From Palaemon carinicauda (taxonomy: Eukaryota; Arthropoda; Malacostraca; Decapoda; Palaemonidae): DNA of 64,000 nucleotides. The notes below the pieces were generated by a model. That model saw only the letters and a list, made by a program, of their open reading frames with translations, did no database searches and was not told where the DNA came from. The DNA lies in contig NC_090751.1 in NCBI RefSeq assembly GCF_036898095.1, forward strand, positions 75,123,180-75,187,179, read 5' to 3'. Shown here in pieces: positions 53,760-64,000 of this stretch (positions are counted from its first letter, which is position 1; each line of letters opens with the position of its first letter). Position numbers and translations under genes: made by a program.

Positions 53760-54735
53760 AGTTATCATAAAAAGCTTGATGGTTGGAAGAAGGAAGAATT
53801 TGAGAAGACAGTGAACAGGTGGATTGCCGAAGGTATTTTAGTTCCATGGAAAGAAAAGGTTGAAGTTGGTATCATTCCTCTTGTGACAGTGGAATAGACA
53901 ACAAAGAATAAGGTGAGACCAGTGCTTGATTTTCGGGAACTTAATGCGAATGTCAAGTGTCAGACTGGTAACGATGCACTACGAAAATGCCGACAAGACA
54001 GGTGAGAATGTGTCTGCTATGGATTTGAAGTTGGCATCCCTACAGTTGAGCGTCGACGAAAAATTGTGGCCATATCAACTAGTGAACTATAAGGGCCAGA
54101 CTTTTTGCCTTATAAGATTGGGATTCGGGTTGAACTCTGCACCACTGATTATGTCTAAAATACTAAAGACTGCATTAAGTAAGGATGAAAAACTAGAGAG
54201 AGCAACCAGTTCATATATAGATGACATTCTTGTAAACTAATCGATAGCTTCTGTTGCTGAGATAATTAGACATTTGAATACCTTTGGATTGATAACAAAG
54301 TCCCCTGAGTCACTCGATGGAGGTGCTGCTTTAGGATTTTAACTGCAAAGAGTTGGAGAAGAGTGGATGCTTCAGAAAGGTAATAAGGTGCCTGAAGTTG
54401 CAGATATGCTTACAGGAGGGAATTGTTTTCAGTTTGTGGTACATTAGTGGGTCATTATCCTATAGCTGGATGATTAAGAGTTGCATGTAGCTACATTAAG
54501 AGAAGAGCCTCAGGAGCACATTGGGAGGATCCTGTTAGTGAGCAGTCCATGATGATGATTAAAGAAGTAATTGAGAGAGTAAAGTTAGATGACCCTGCGA
54601 GAGGAAACTGGTGTATCCCAAGTGTAAAGCCTGGTGTTGTGTGGTGTGATGCCAGTAAAATTGCTATGGGTGCAGTTTTGGAGATAAATGGCCATATTGC
54701 TAGGGATGATGCTTGGCTTGAAATGGAATAGTTGA
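53760..54735 (+). pseudogene. Reverse transcriptase / RNase H of LTR-type element
   Basis: KKLDGWKKEEFEKTVNRWIA and KNKVRPVLDFRELNANVK (53770-53955), VSAMDLKLASLQLSVDEKLW (54010-54069), YKGQTFCLIRLGFGLNSAPL (54088-54147), catalytic SYIDDILV (54213-54236), then HYPIAGW-like remnants (54450-54470), and RNase H start GVVWCDASKIAMGAVLEI (54632-54685). Wording is that of an unusual Ty3/gypsy-like or BEL-like family; I cannot decide which. Stops near 53895 and 54240 inactivate it. Confidence 0.7.
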
Positions 54736-55009
54736 AAGTCATCATAGGACCATCGACACTATTGCAGAGAGAGGAGGAAAAAGTCCTATAGCAGCAGTAT
54801 TTTGGTACAACAGCACACTATGATCTGGATAAGATGAATCGTCTGTTCTACAACTTCCAGTGTACAGATATGAGTGGAGGTTATCCTTCAGTAGTCCCAA
54901 TAAAGCAGATACCAGCCAATTGAATTGAATGATATAAAGTTTTCAGGCATCCTAACATCTAAGGTCATTGACGCCGAGATACCAGCCAAAACACGCCCCT
55001 TTTAATTAA

Positions 55010-55317
55010 GATGGGAGAGGAGATGTGGGTAAAGCCCCCAAACGCCCGTTGTACTACTCAATAGCGTAAAGGGACTGTCACTCATGTGAACTCTTTGAAT
55101 ATTTCTGTTGATGGAGTCCAAAGGCATGTGTTGGATGTGCGAACAGTTATAGTTCCAGCTTCCCTATCTGATGGCTCAGGCGAAATGTCAAGTGATGATT
55201 CAGTCAAGGAAGAATCAGTGGAACCACAAGTAAGTGTTCAAAGAGAAACAGGAGAGAATCAGCATCCACAGAGGAATAGAAAACCTCCTGTATGGATGGC
55301 TGATTATGTTTCTGATT
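55010..55317 (+). pseudogene. Integrase C-terminal end of LTR-type element
   Basis: EEMWVKPPNARCTT (55019-55060), VTHVNSLNISVDGVQRHVLD (55077-55136, one frame), and the end NRKPPVWMADYVSD before TAA (55315-55317). The small beta-barrel wording (W-V-KPP-x-CTT, VDGV-RHV-D) is that of retroviral-type integrase C-termini. An acidic Ser/Glu linker lies between. Confidence 0.6.
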
Positions 55318-55689
55318 AAGAGCTGTGTGTGTGTGTGTGCGTGTGTGTTGATCTTAAGATCAGATGGGCGTGTTGGGTGATTAATGTAATTTAGGATTTT
55401 TGGCAATTCACCTTGGAAAACACTGCCACAGTTATGAGGGACTTAGATTGTTTACACCTTTAGGAGTTGTCAGAAAAACAATGCCGTAGTGACGAGGGGG
55501 ACAGATCGTTTACACCTTTAGCAGTTGTCAGGTAGCTGTTGTCCAGGTAGGGTGATTGCCCCGGGGCTCTGAGGTTATGAATTCATGGAGCGGGACCTTT
55601 CCTGCTATTTTCCTCATTAGTTGGCGCGTTGCAACTCAAAGGTCGTCCATTACTATAAGAAGGGAACTTGTAAGGTGAGTTTACACTTA

Positions 55690-56245
55690 TGGTTACTAGG
55701 TTAGACAAGGTTTGGGCCTTGGTGGGGCTTCCACCCTTCATTGTAATTGTTTTCCTGCTATTTTCACATTTTTAGAGGGTGAGTGGTAGGAATATTTTTT
55801 CTCTGGATGTATAGCAATGTTTATATATTGTTGTAAAGCTAAATTCTTGTGCTTTACAGGAGCCGGAGCCGACATTGGCCATCGGGGTCCCTCTTCTGCT
55901 GACTGCTTGCAAGATTTTTCACATTAGGAGAGGATATTTACAACAGTATGAAAAATCTGGATATATGGTAAGTGTGAATTTCATTTCTTATTTTATTTCA
56001 TCTATTTTATAAAAACAAGGGGGTCAAAGCCAAATGCATGGGCCTAATAATCATTGATTGATTTAGTTTTACAAAAATTACAATCAAAGTAGGCCCTAAG
56101 TATAAATCAATAAAGTAAAATACATGGTTACTAGGTTGGACAGGGATGAGCCTTGGTGGGGCTTCCACCCTTCATTGTAACTGTTTTCTTTCTATTTTCA
56201 CATTTTAAGAGGGTGGGTGATGGGAATGTTTCTTTCTCACTGTAT
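55690..56245 (+). repeat. ~120-bp direct repeat, two copies 434 bp apart
   Basis: tggttactaggttagacaag at 55690 and tggttactaggttggacagg at 56126, both followed by gccttggtggggcttccacc and tattttcacatttt. The second ends in a short (GTAT)n run (56244-56263). May be LTR-internal or a dispersed repeat. Confidence 0.85.
55860..55967 (+). CDS. Candidate 108-bp exon with splice signals
   Basis: Preceded by ttcttgtgctttacag and followed by gtaagtgtg, both good splice matches. The 108 bp is open in frame 1 (36 codons; EPEPTLAIGVPLLLTACKIF, then RRGYLQQYEKSGYM). A possible upstream donor is taag|gtgagt at 55674/55675. No domain recognised. It could belong to the LTR element or a host gene; a chance pair of sites cannot be excluded. 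Confidence 0.3.
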
Positions 56246-56278
56246 GTATGTATGTATGTATGTATTTTCTTTTTGTTT

Positions 56279-57640
56279 CCTTTCTTCTAATTACATACAT
56301 ATAGCTGGATAAATTGTCTATAAGATGGTATGGTTTTCAAGTTTCTGTTATGAGAACCCTTTGTGTTTTATCAAAATATATACTGTACCCTAAAAGATAA
56401 AAATTTAGTCATCGGCTAACTTCACCTAGTTATAACTGCTATTTACATTTCTTTTCTACACTTTTGATAACTGCATACGAAAGTTTGATAAATGTTCTTC
56501 AAAATAAAAAAAAAACTATAAAATTACTCTAGAAATAAGTTAGGTATGACCGATCGAAAGAAACTTTTTCAATCGACGATTTTCGTTACTTGCGCTAAAG
56601 AAATTTAGATTTATGATATTTGCATTTCTATTTTTTTCATGTTTCCTTTCTCCTAATTACAAACCCTTACATACCATTTTATAGCTGAATGAATTGTCTA
56701 TAAGATGGTATGGTTTTCAAGTTTCTGTGATGAGAACCCTTTGTGCTTTATGGAAATATATACCCTAAAAGATAAAAAATTTTGTCATCGGCTAACTTCA
56801 CCTAACGATAGCTGTTATTTATATTTCTCTTTTCATACTTCTGATAAATGCATAAGAAAATTCGATAAATGTTCGTCAAAAAAAAAAAAAAAAACAATAA
56901 AATTACTCTACAAATAAGTTAGGTATGACTGACAGAAAGAAACTTTCAATCGGCGATTTTCAACACTTGCGCTAAAGAAATTTAGGTTTACAATATTTGC
57001 ATTTCTCCTATTTGTTTTATGTTTACTTTCTTCTAAATAAAAATTCTTACATACCATTTAATAGCTGAATAAATTGTCTATAAGATGGTATGGTTTTCAA
57101 GTTTCTGTGATGAGAAACCTTTGAGCTATCCCGAAATACATACGATAAATGATAAAAAATTTCATCATCGGCTAACTTCACCTAACAATAGCTGATATTT
57201 ATATTTTTTTTTTTTCATACTTTTGATAACTGCATAAGAAAGTTCAATAAATGTTCTTCAAAATAAAAAAAAAATAAAAAAATAAGAAAAAAAAATTACT
57301 CTAAAAATTAGTTAGGTATGACTAATAGAAAGAAACCTTTTTTTTTTCAATTGGCAGCTTGCGCTAAAGAAATTCGTTTACAATATTGTTCACATTTTTT
57401 TAATGTTTCCTTTCTTTTAATTACAAAATCTTATATACCATTTTATAGCTGAATTAGTTGTCATTAGGATGGTATGGTTTTCAAGTTTCTGTGATGAGAA
57501 TCCTTTGTTCTATATCGAATTATATACGATAAAAGATAAAAAATTTCGTTATTGGCTAACTTCACCTAACGATAGCTACTATTTCCGTTTCTTTTTTCCT
57601 ACTTTTGATAACTGTATGAGAAACCCAACCTCTCTATGAC
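56279..57640 (+). repeat. ~380-bp satellite-like tandem repeat, ~3.7 units
   Basis: gatggtatggttttcaagtt occurs at 56324, 56704, 57084 and about 57469. Each unit has tttcctttcttctaattac, tcggctaacttcacctaa, acttttgataactgcata, an A-run and cttgcgctaaagaaattt. Units differ by base changes and by A-run length. No coding sequence. The following segment to 57755 ends caaagggttaattaa, a TTAA-containing site. Confidence 0.9.
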
Positions 57641-57954
57641 GAAAATTAAGGCTCTCAGCGCAATCTGAAAAAAATAGTGCAAAACGAACAGGAAAATAGA
57701 AAACGCCCGGGGGTTAATGATGGGAAAGTTCCAAATACCGCGAGGTTCAAAGGGTTAATTAAAATGTGTGTAATATTTGACTTAAAGTCAATCCTTCCAA
57801 ACTACTCCCCTATTAATGAACAATATACAAATAGAATACCCTAATAACAACACAATAGAGGGTGAAAAAATATTTTCATAATACCAAAGTACTGTATCTC
57901 TCATGAAATGGGCAAACCTCAACTTTGGACATCTAAAATTAGTCTTAAAAATTT

Positions 57955-58603
57955 TCCCCTTTACATGGAAATATACTTCCCTCATATTTTATTTACTGTT
58001 GAATTAAATAGAAGTTAACCAGTTTCATTTATGTTGCAGATGCATGATAACATAGTTCTTAGCTCTGTGGTGCTTGATTATAAAGCTTAGGAAATAATTT
58101 CTATCATATTACTGTATAACAAAATTATATTCTCAGTTTCCATACACTTTGTAATGTTATATTCTAAATTCAACATTTACATTTAATTACGTGATTTGCA
58201 CATTCATAGGTTCCCACTAATTTTTGTTTCCTCCTGTTTTGGACACAGTTTTCCACGATTCAAAACAGAATAGCGGCTATGAATACTATTTGTTTTCTCG
58301 CCTTCATTTACAGCTTGTTGGTTTATATTTGGCAGTATATTTTCTTGAGAATTCTTTCTCCATAGTGAATAAGGGTATAATGTAAAAATGCCAGTCTTAT
58401 GCTACTTTGTTTACTATCATAAAATGATTGAAATACAAGCAAAACAGCTGATATCTGATCTGATTGGTAATAACAAAACAGCTATTGTTTGTTCGGTTGT
58501 TATTGTGGCTATATGTGTTTACAAATTGATTATAACATTACTGACGATACTTGGATTATTATCTTTTAATTTTCTAACCCATTGAAGTAGATGGGATAAA
58601 TAT
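57955..58603 (+). repeat. Dispersed repeat, inverted partner of 5401-6060
   Basis: See 5401-6060. Here it runs from gaaatatacttccctcatat to about gatgggataaa. A 65-codon open frame (58388-58585) is interrupted in the partner. No terminal repeats seen. Confidence 0.7.
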
Positions 58604-59530
58604 TATTACCGGGTTACTGTAGATGTTGGATTAATGCGCAAGAGATGACGCATCATGAACTCTGCCATGTTTCAAGATTGCAGCGTAGAACAGAACAATA
58701 CTACACTACAGATGATTAATATTTAATAACTACATACTGTACTCTACAATATTGTACAGTACATAAATGAAGACTACATGTGCTTAAGTTGTTAAAGTAA
58801 TCGAGTCGTCTGAATGAAAACAGTGAACACTTAGTAAAGTTGAGTTGTACTGTTGTGATATTACAGTACATATATTAGAGTAATATACACTACAGTATCA
58901 GCGAGTGTTACACAATACAGTAATACTAGATAGAAACAACAGTGTTTTTTTATAATTCTATGGTGACTACCCTGTAAAATTATAGTTTGTCAGCGCAACG
59001 ACTATGTACTGTAGTGTTACACACTGTACTGTAGCCTTACTGTATACTATACGTAGTGTATAAGTATGCTCATACTGTACACTCACTGATTTAATTAAGA
59101 ATTATTTCTACTGTGATAGAAACCAAGTAAAAACAATATTAGGAAGTACTTAATGAGTTAATTATCCAAGTATTGGCAATGAGCAACGAGTTATGTTAGG
59201 TTGGGAGTTATCCCACCCGAAGGCACCAAAGATACATGAATTCATGTCTCAATTACCTAACCCTCGCAAAGTGTAGGACTTGACAATATATCCCTAATGG
59301 TATACCAGTAATAATTAAAAAGATTTTCCTCATATGCCTGACAGCCCCACATATCTAAACCAAAGTTACCAACTTTTACAAAGTGAGGTGCATCATTCTT
59401 GATCACTTCATTTTCCCTATAGATACATGAGAGTAATCGAGTCCCTGTCTACTCTTGTGAATAATTGTTGTTTTGCACATTTTTAGTAGATTTTGGCTTT
59501 TTATATAATTTCAATAAACAAGACAAATTC
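58604..59530. other. AT-rich stretch rich in 'tactgta', no gene seen
   Basis: Repeated short motifs (tactgtac, cactacag) without period. No open frame, no match noticed elsewhere. Confidence 0.5.
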
Positions 59531-60330
59531 TGAATTTGTATTTTTTCTGACGATACAAACCTGCAGCTATTTATAGGGGATATGACAAATTAGTAGATAA
59601 TTTATATTTTTCCTGACGATACAAGCCTTTTGCTTTTTATTAGGGGTATTACTTTCAGTGAAACCGAAAAGACAAGCCTTTAAAATTCTAGCAAGGGTCA
59701 ACTACCCATCCTGATAGTTAGTGGGGGGGGGTTAGCTTGCTATCGCTCCCACTCAAACACCTGTGGTTTACCCCAATTTGCTTGGAGGTAGGACTTCAAG
59801 GGGGATAGAGTAGGCAGGTAATTTTGTATAAATAGCAAAAGGTTTGTATCGTTAGGAAAAATACAAATTATCTACTAATTTGCCATTTGTTCCGTAACTG
59901 GAAGACAAACCTACGCTATTTATTAGGGGTCACTCACCCATTAGGACGGTGGACGTCCCTGCCAATCTGGCTATTTTTGCTTTACCCAGGGCCTCTTTGT
60001 ATTGAATATGTTGGTACCAAATACAAGGAGTTCCTACACTCGCTAAACTCTGATATGGAAGGTCTGCGGCCTATGCAAGCTGTGTGATGAGATAAGCAGT
60101 GTGACTGTCAAGGTGAAAGTTATTCTGAGACTTAGTAGGAAAAACTGTTGGACCAGGACTTTTCCAATACCACCTCACCAGGGTATGGGGATGCAACAGT
60201 ATTGACACAATGCTTGAACATGGTTTACATGCAGTGGTTGAGGCCAGCTTCTGCAAAGAAGCCTGGCTGCTACTTTCCCCATACAACAGAAAAACAAAAG
60301 AGCCAGTCATTCCTTTTCATTCATGCAGAC
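59531..60330 (-). repeat. DIRS 'e' 3' terminal region with inverted repeat
   Basis: tttatatttttcctgacgat (59602-59621) is inverted at about 59845-59870 (atcgttaggaaaaatacaaa). Next comes ttgttccgtaactggaagac and aaacctacgctatttattag (59888-59928), the terminal block shared with 10985. The piece to 60330 (tccaataccacctcaccagg, gcaacagtattgacacaatg) is equivalent to that in the 1.3-kb units. Confidence 0.7.
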
Positions 60331-60379
60331 AAAAGCCAGGTAACAATGCCCTCAACCTTCTGCTACTTTTCCACAAAGG

Positions 60380-61330
60380 AGCTTAAGGTATTCGAGCAGA
60401 AGTTGTGCAGCCACCAAAGGGCCGATAGAGATTGTATCAAGTTCCTGTGGGTTACGTATTGCAGGAAAATGGTTGTGAAAGTCTCCTGGAGCATTCACAT
60501 CCTTCTTTGTAGAACCTACGTCACAGAGTAATCTGCTTTGAAGGGCCGACGTGTTGGAGGAGGATCTGGATTCAGTGTAATTGATGACTCTGAATCCAGA
60601 AGAAATGATGTTTTGGTGATCCTCCTCTTATCTCTCCAGTGCTGATAACAAGAGAGGGCACGCGGGTGGGCTGCTACTGTTCTCTTGAGGTAGAGCCTCA
60701 AACCTCTCCCCAGGTACAGTTACAGATGATCTGGATCATCGGTTACTGAGTGGAGACTTGTTGTCTGGAAGGGGTCGGATCTAGGATCTGTCATCTCTGG
60801 AGACTATGTACTGGCAACAAACTCGGGGACAAAACTGAACATTGCCTTTCACCCTTCTCATGAATGGGCTATGTCGAAAGAGAGACCATAAAGTTCCTTG
60901 GCACATTTTGCCACTGTTAAAGTGTGTAGGAATACTGTCTTCTAAACCAGTTGAAAATTTGTTGGCTGGTGAAGTGGACTGTAGGAAGGTCTTCTTAGAG
61001 ACAGAACTCGAACCATGTTCTGAGAGGGAGGTCTCAAATCCGACTGGGGAAAAGCAAGTTTGTAAGTCAGCATGAGTTAGGAAAGATCTAGCGATGAGGG
61101 GATGTTCCTTCCTTCAAGTTTGAAAGCGAAGCTAAAGGTTGAGTGATCGTCTTTACCTGCAGAAACTGAAAAGGGAAGTTTTTTCCTTCTGCAAACACTT
61201 GAGGATTTCGCTATTGCTGGAATAGAGGTATCGAGTGGAGAGATATGCTTTCCCATGACACCAACCACAGAAAACATTCTACTTTGCCTGGTGGACTTAT
61301 GCTGAGGAATTCCTCAGAACACCTCTAGAG
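60380..61330 (-). pseudogene. DIRS 'e' tyrosine recombinase relic
   Basis: N-part in frame 61277-61077 (VVGVMGKHISPLDTSIPAIA, FAFKLEGRNIPSSLDLS), matching DIRS 'b' 24715-24890. Middle ALNPDPP-type segment at 60550 (LNPDPPPTRRPFKADYSVT). End: TFTTIFLQYVTHRNLDTISI (about 60490-60430), where Phe takes the catalytic Tyr position. Inactive. Confidence 0.65.
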
Positions 61331-61389
61331 AGGAGGTGCTGGGTAAACTCTAGGTGTGCAATCATAGTGAAGCTGTAGATTGTGGTAGA

Positions 61390-62400
61390 TGTCAAAGTGT
61401 GGTTGTCTGTGACGTGGGGAGGGTTCTTTTGGAGGCTCCGTCAGGAGCTACAGAAGGTTCGGAAACCATTCCGCATAATGCCAATGTTCTAGCCTTGTTG
61501 AATACCCTTCTCATTAGACAAAATGGGGACGAGATGTAAACGTCTTTGTTGAACCAACCGTTGTTGGAATGCATCTTACTAGAGAGTCTTGGGGTCTAGG
61601 ACTGGGAAGCAGCGGAAGCCTGAGGTTCAGGGTGTTGCGAACAGATCCACAGTTGGAGAACCCCGTAAAGTCAGGAGTTTGTAGGCTAAAAGATGATCCA
61701 AAAACCATTTGGTACACCTTATCTGAGATGCTGTGCTTAGACTGTCGGTGAGCACATTCCTCTTGTCTGGAATGAAACTGGCTGATAGCAATACCGAGAG
61801 GACTTCGGCCCATTTTAGTATTCATAATGTTAGATGGGAAGAGGCTGCAAGTAAGTTCCTTCTTGCTTGTTGATGCTGGCCACAATGTGTTGTGGCCCAT
61901 CAAGAACTGACGTGGCTGTTGAAGGATCGCAAAGTTGGCCTTCATCTCCAAAGAGATTTAAGTGAAGGTACTTTCGGACTCAGTCCAGAGGCCTGAGGTC
62001 ATGTGGTGGAGCACGATGGGCCCTCCACCCTTCTTTTGATGTGTGTAAGCAAAGCATCAAGTACGGTGGTGGAAAGATGAGAAGGTTACACCCCTCCGTA
62101 GATTCTCGACTAGCCCCCATCCCTTGAGGTCGGTCCACTCTTCTGGTCTCATGGGGATCAGAATGTCTGGGGAATCGAAGGCCTCATTACAATTGGACTC
62201 AAGCCACCACTGGAGAGAACAAATCCTGAGATGGGCATTGGAAACTAGACGGGTCAGGGATGATAGGTGTCCAAGGAGACCTAGCCACTCTGGGCTAAGA
62301 GTTCTTCTCGTCTGAGAAAGGGTCTGGTGACCTTTGATGAAAAATCCTTTTTGGAGATTGGAGTCTAGAATCATTCCCAGATATACCAGTCTTCTGAGGG
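61390..62400 (-). pseudogene. DIRS 'e' RNase H and post-region
   Basis: 62374-62057 (PEWLGLLGHLSSLTRLVSNA, LRICSLQWWLES, DILIPMRPEEWTDLKGWG), 61951-61514 (MEMKANFAILQQPRQFLMGH, then LLPSPRPQDSLVRCIPTTVG) and 61574-61392 (DVYISSPFCLMRRVFNKART). Same order as 23660-24440 of DIRS 'b'. Confidence 0.75.
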
Positions 62401-62479
62401 GGAAGTAGGGAAGACTTCCAAAGGTTTACCATAATTACCAGATCTTGGTAAGAAAAACTTCAGTAATTGCAATGATAAT

Positions 62480-62990
62480 GCAAGGTTGCCACCGAGTCTG
62501 CTAGAATCAGTCAGTCGTCCAGAAAACGGAGAAGACGGATGACGATCCTTTCAGCCAAGGATGGGTGCTGTGGAAAGACCAAAGCACAGAGCTCTGAACT
62601 ATCATTTCTTGTTGTCTAGACTGAATCTCCGATAATACCATGAAGATGGACGCTTTGGACCCTGGAAGTATGCATCCTTTAGGTCCAGCATGCACTTGAA
62701 CACCTGTGGTTTTACCCCTTGTCCGAACTTTTCCAACATGGTGTGGACATCGGCCAAAAAGGGCCAAGTCCTTAACAGATCCTTTCGAATAGGAGTTTGT
62801 TGACACTGGGGTCTTGACTCGTGAAGGAAAAGATGGGATGTGATACCCTGTGTAAGGATTCTTACTTGGGAGACAACTCCTTTGATAGAAGTGGGTAAGG
62901 CAACGCTTGACCCTACCACGCGCCCTGACGGGATTGATGATATTCCTTACAACAGCACCATTCTGGCGAACGCTAACCAATGGTCCAGGG
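62480..62990 (-). pseudogene. DIRS 'e' reverse transcriptase
   Basis: Frames 62980-62507 and 62919-62602 together give GSSVALPTSIKGVVSQ, DVHTMLEKFGQGVKPQVFKC, MLDLKDAYFQGPKRPSS (DLKDAYF motif), YYRRFSLDNKK, WSFHSTHPWL and FWTTD near 62510 (the YLDD site is degraded). Frameshifts near 62640. Confidence 0.75.
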
Positions 62991-63169
62991 CTGGGTATCG
63001 TGGTTACTGTTCAGGTGGAAAGTGCTCACCTATCGACAAGCCAATGATGGGGGCTGTTAATCACCTGCCGATCGCTTTAGTGGATCAGCGTGATGGCGAA
63101 CAGCAAGTAGCAAGAAGTGTGTTTACCTTCCGATCTAGGAAACAACGGACAGAGGTTGACTAGAGTGTC

Positions 63170-64000
63170 TGAGTGACGAACTGCTGGTGAACGGCGAGCT
63201 GCCGATGATCGGCAAATCGGCGATCTGTGAAGTGTAGATGGTAACTGACAAGCAGAGGAAAGCTGTCTGGTCATTCAGCTAAAAAAGGCTGGCGATCAAT
63301 GAGTTGGCGCTCGGCTTGGAGCACCCTGAGGAACAGCAAAATGGTTTAATCATTGCTAGTTGGTGATCGGCGAGCCATTGACTATCAGCACTCGGAGCTC
63401 TGAAAGGAAGCTTGGAAAGCTGACAATCAAGAACCGCAGGGTTAGAGAAAGGTTTGACGATCTGAGTGTTGAGCTAATGACCGGTGAATGGCAATCTAGA
63501 GATCTGCAATTGGAGCATTACCAAATGGTAAGCTAGCAATAGGTAGGCTAGCAGCAGTTGACTATCAAGCACTGGCGATCGGCGAGCTAGAGATCAGCAA
63601 GCTGATGATTGGCTATTAGAGAGCTGGGGGACAGCAATCAGCGAGACTAAGGTCGATTATCTAAGAAAGACGGGCTAGCAATTGACAGCCTAGAGATCGG
63701 CGATTGGCGAGCTAATGATCAGTAAGTTGATGACTGGTTAACGACTAGCAATCGGCGATTGGCACGTTAGCAATCAGAACTCGATGTACCTAGAGATCGG
63801 TGGTCCATGAGCTAGCGATCTGCAAGCTGGAAAAGCTAGTGATCCACGATCGGTGAGCTAGCAATCGGCAAGACTGGAGTTTAACGATCACAGAAAGATG
63901 AGCTAGCAATTGGCGATTTAGCGATCACCGAGCTAGCGATCAGCGATCTGGCGATCACCGAGCTAGCGATCAGCGATCTGGCGATCACCGAGATGGCAAT
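63170..64000. repeat. Degenerate 'GATCGGCGAGCTAGC' repeat field
   Basis: Dozens of imperfect blocks based on gatcggcgagctagcaatc; the last part is regular, with a ~30-bp unit (gagctagcgatcagcgatct-ggcgatcacc) at about 63930-64000. It continues beyond the window. Position upstream of DIRS 'e' RT on the minus strand fits a gag-tail origin; a minus frame there (63274-63077) reads RSPICRSSAARRSPAVRHSD. Confidence 0.8.

Larger units (their letters stand above)
53760..55320 (+). mobile_element. LTR-type retrotransposon pol remnant
   Basis: Plus-strand RT, RNase H and integrase C-terminal pieces in that order, with the integrase core missing. Frames are broken throughout. It begins directly at the Tigger border, so the 5' half is gone. 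The stretch after 55320 (GT-rich, then tgttgggtgattaatg at 55369) may be the start of a 3' LTR, unproven. Confidence 0.65.
60331..64000 (-). mobile_element. DIRS-like retrotransposon 'e'
   Basis: Minus strand: recombinase (61330-60380), post-RNase H (61575-61390), RNase H (62370-61570), RT (62990-62480), and a repeat-rich gag tail (63170-64000, running off the window). The RT 5' edge (62930-63010) matches DIRS 'a' at 8791-8870. All frames broken. Confidence 0.75.

Noticed and set aside
1..64000. tRNA or rRNA genes
   Set aside because: No cloverleaf with A/B boxes or rRNA core sequence was noticed; a tRNAscan run would settle it.

Overview
The window reads as repeat-dense, non-coding chromosomal DNA of an animal, most likely a decapod crustacean. 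I found no bacterial operons, ribosome binding sites or CRISPR arrays. Instead there are broken non-LTR retrotransposons (LINEs), several DIRS-like tyrosine-recombinase retrotransposons, a Ty3/gypsy-like LTR element, pogo/Tigger, piggyBac and hAT transposon remains, long (CT)n, (GT)n and (AAT)n microsatellites, minisatellites, and two 500-base N gaps. The decapod assignment rests on remembered resemblance of the DIRS, LINE and inverted-repeat families to prawn and crayfish repeats, so it is inference. The only convincing host-gene piece is one saposin-like exon at 34963-35154 (minus).

Layout. 1-400: open minus-strand frame of unknown identity, cut by a Tigger-like terminus at 401, then an N gap. 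1.34-5.26 kb: plus-strand LINE with a CCCH-finger ORF1 and broken ORF2. 5.4-6.06 kb: repeat whose inverted partner lies at 57.95-58.60 kb. 6.5-8.8 kb: minus-strand LINE 3' ends, then the 5' half of a plus-strand LINE with an RRM-like ORF1. 8.8-10.2 kb: DIRS fragment 'a'. 10.96-25.84 kb: DIRS 'b', split by an 8.6-kb LTR retrotransposon (12.515-21.133 kb, minus), itself split by a LINE (16.86-19.05 kb). 25.85-28.5 kb: Tigger element with a nearly complete transposase. 28.5-29.2 kb: Tigger-like terminus and piggyBac C-terminus. 29.86-30.69 kb: tandem duplication with (CT)n. 31.5-34.7 kb: GCCGGC-rich DNA and a decayed DIRS gag. 35.3-43.1 kb: DIRS 'c' (minus) with a nested Tigger copy (38605-41342). 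44.28-48.28 kb: a near-identical 1.3-kb unit repeated three times. 48.28-53.03 kb: DIRS 'd' (minus) with a hAT insertion. 53.04-53.76 kb: Tigger 3' end. 53.76-55.3 kb: a second LTR-type pol remnant. 56.28-57.64 kb: ~380-bp satellite. 59.5-64.0 kb: DIRS 'e' (minus).

How the parts relate. The window is a stack of insertions whose order can be read: DIRS 'b' was entered by the LTR element and that by a LINE; DIRS 'c' by Tigger; DIRS 'd' by hAT. No element looks autonomous today. The most notable points are the pol order of the LTR element (integrase remnant before RT, RNase H last), its in-frame duplicated protease, the different tandem repeat in the presumed gag tail of several DIRS copies, a 23-bp minisatellite open in all six frames, and DIRS-type inverted repeats that carry a consensus splice donor.
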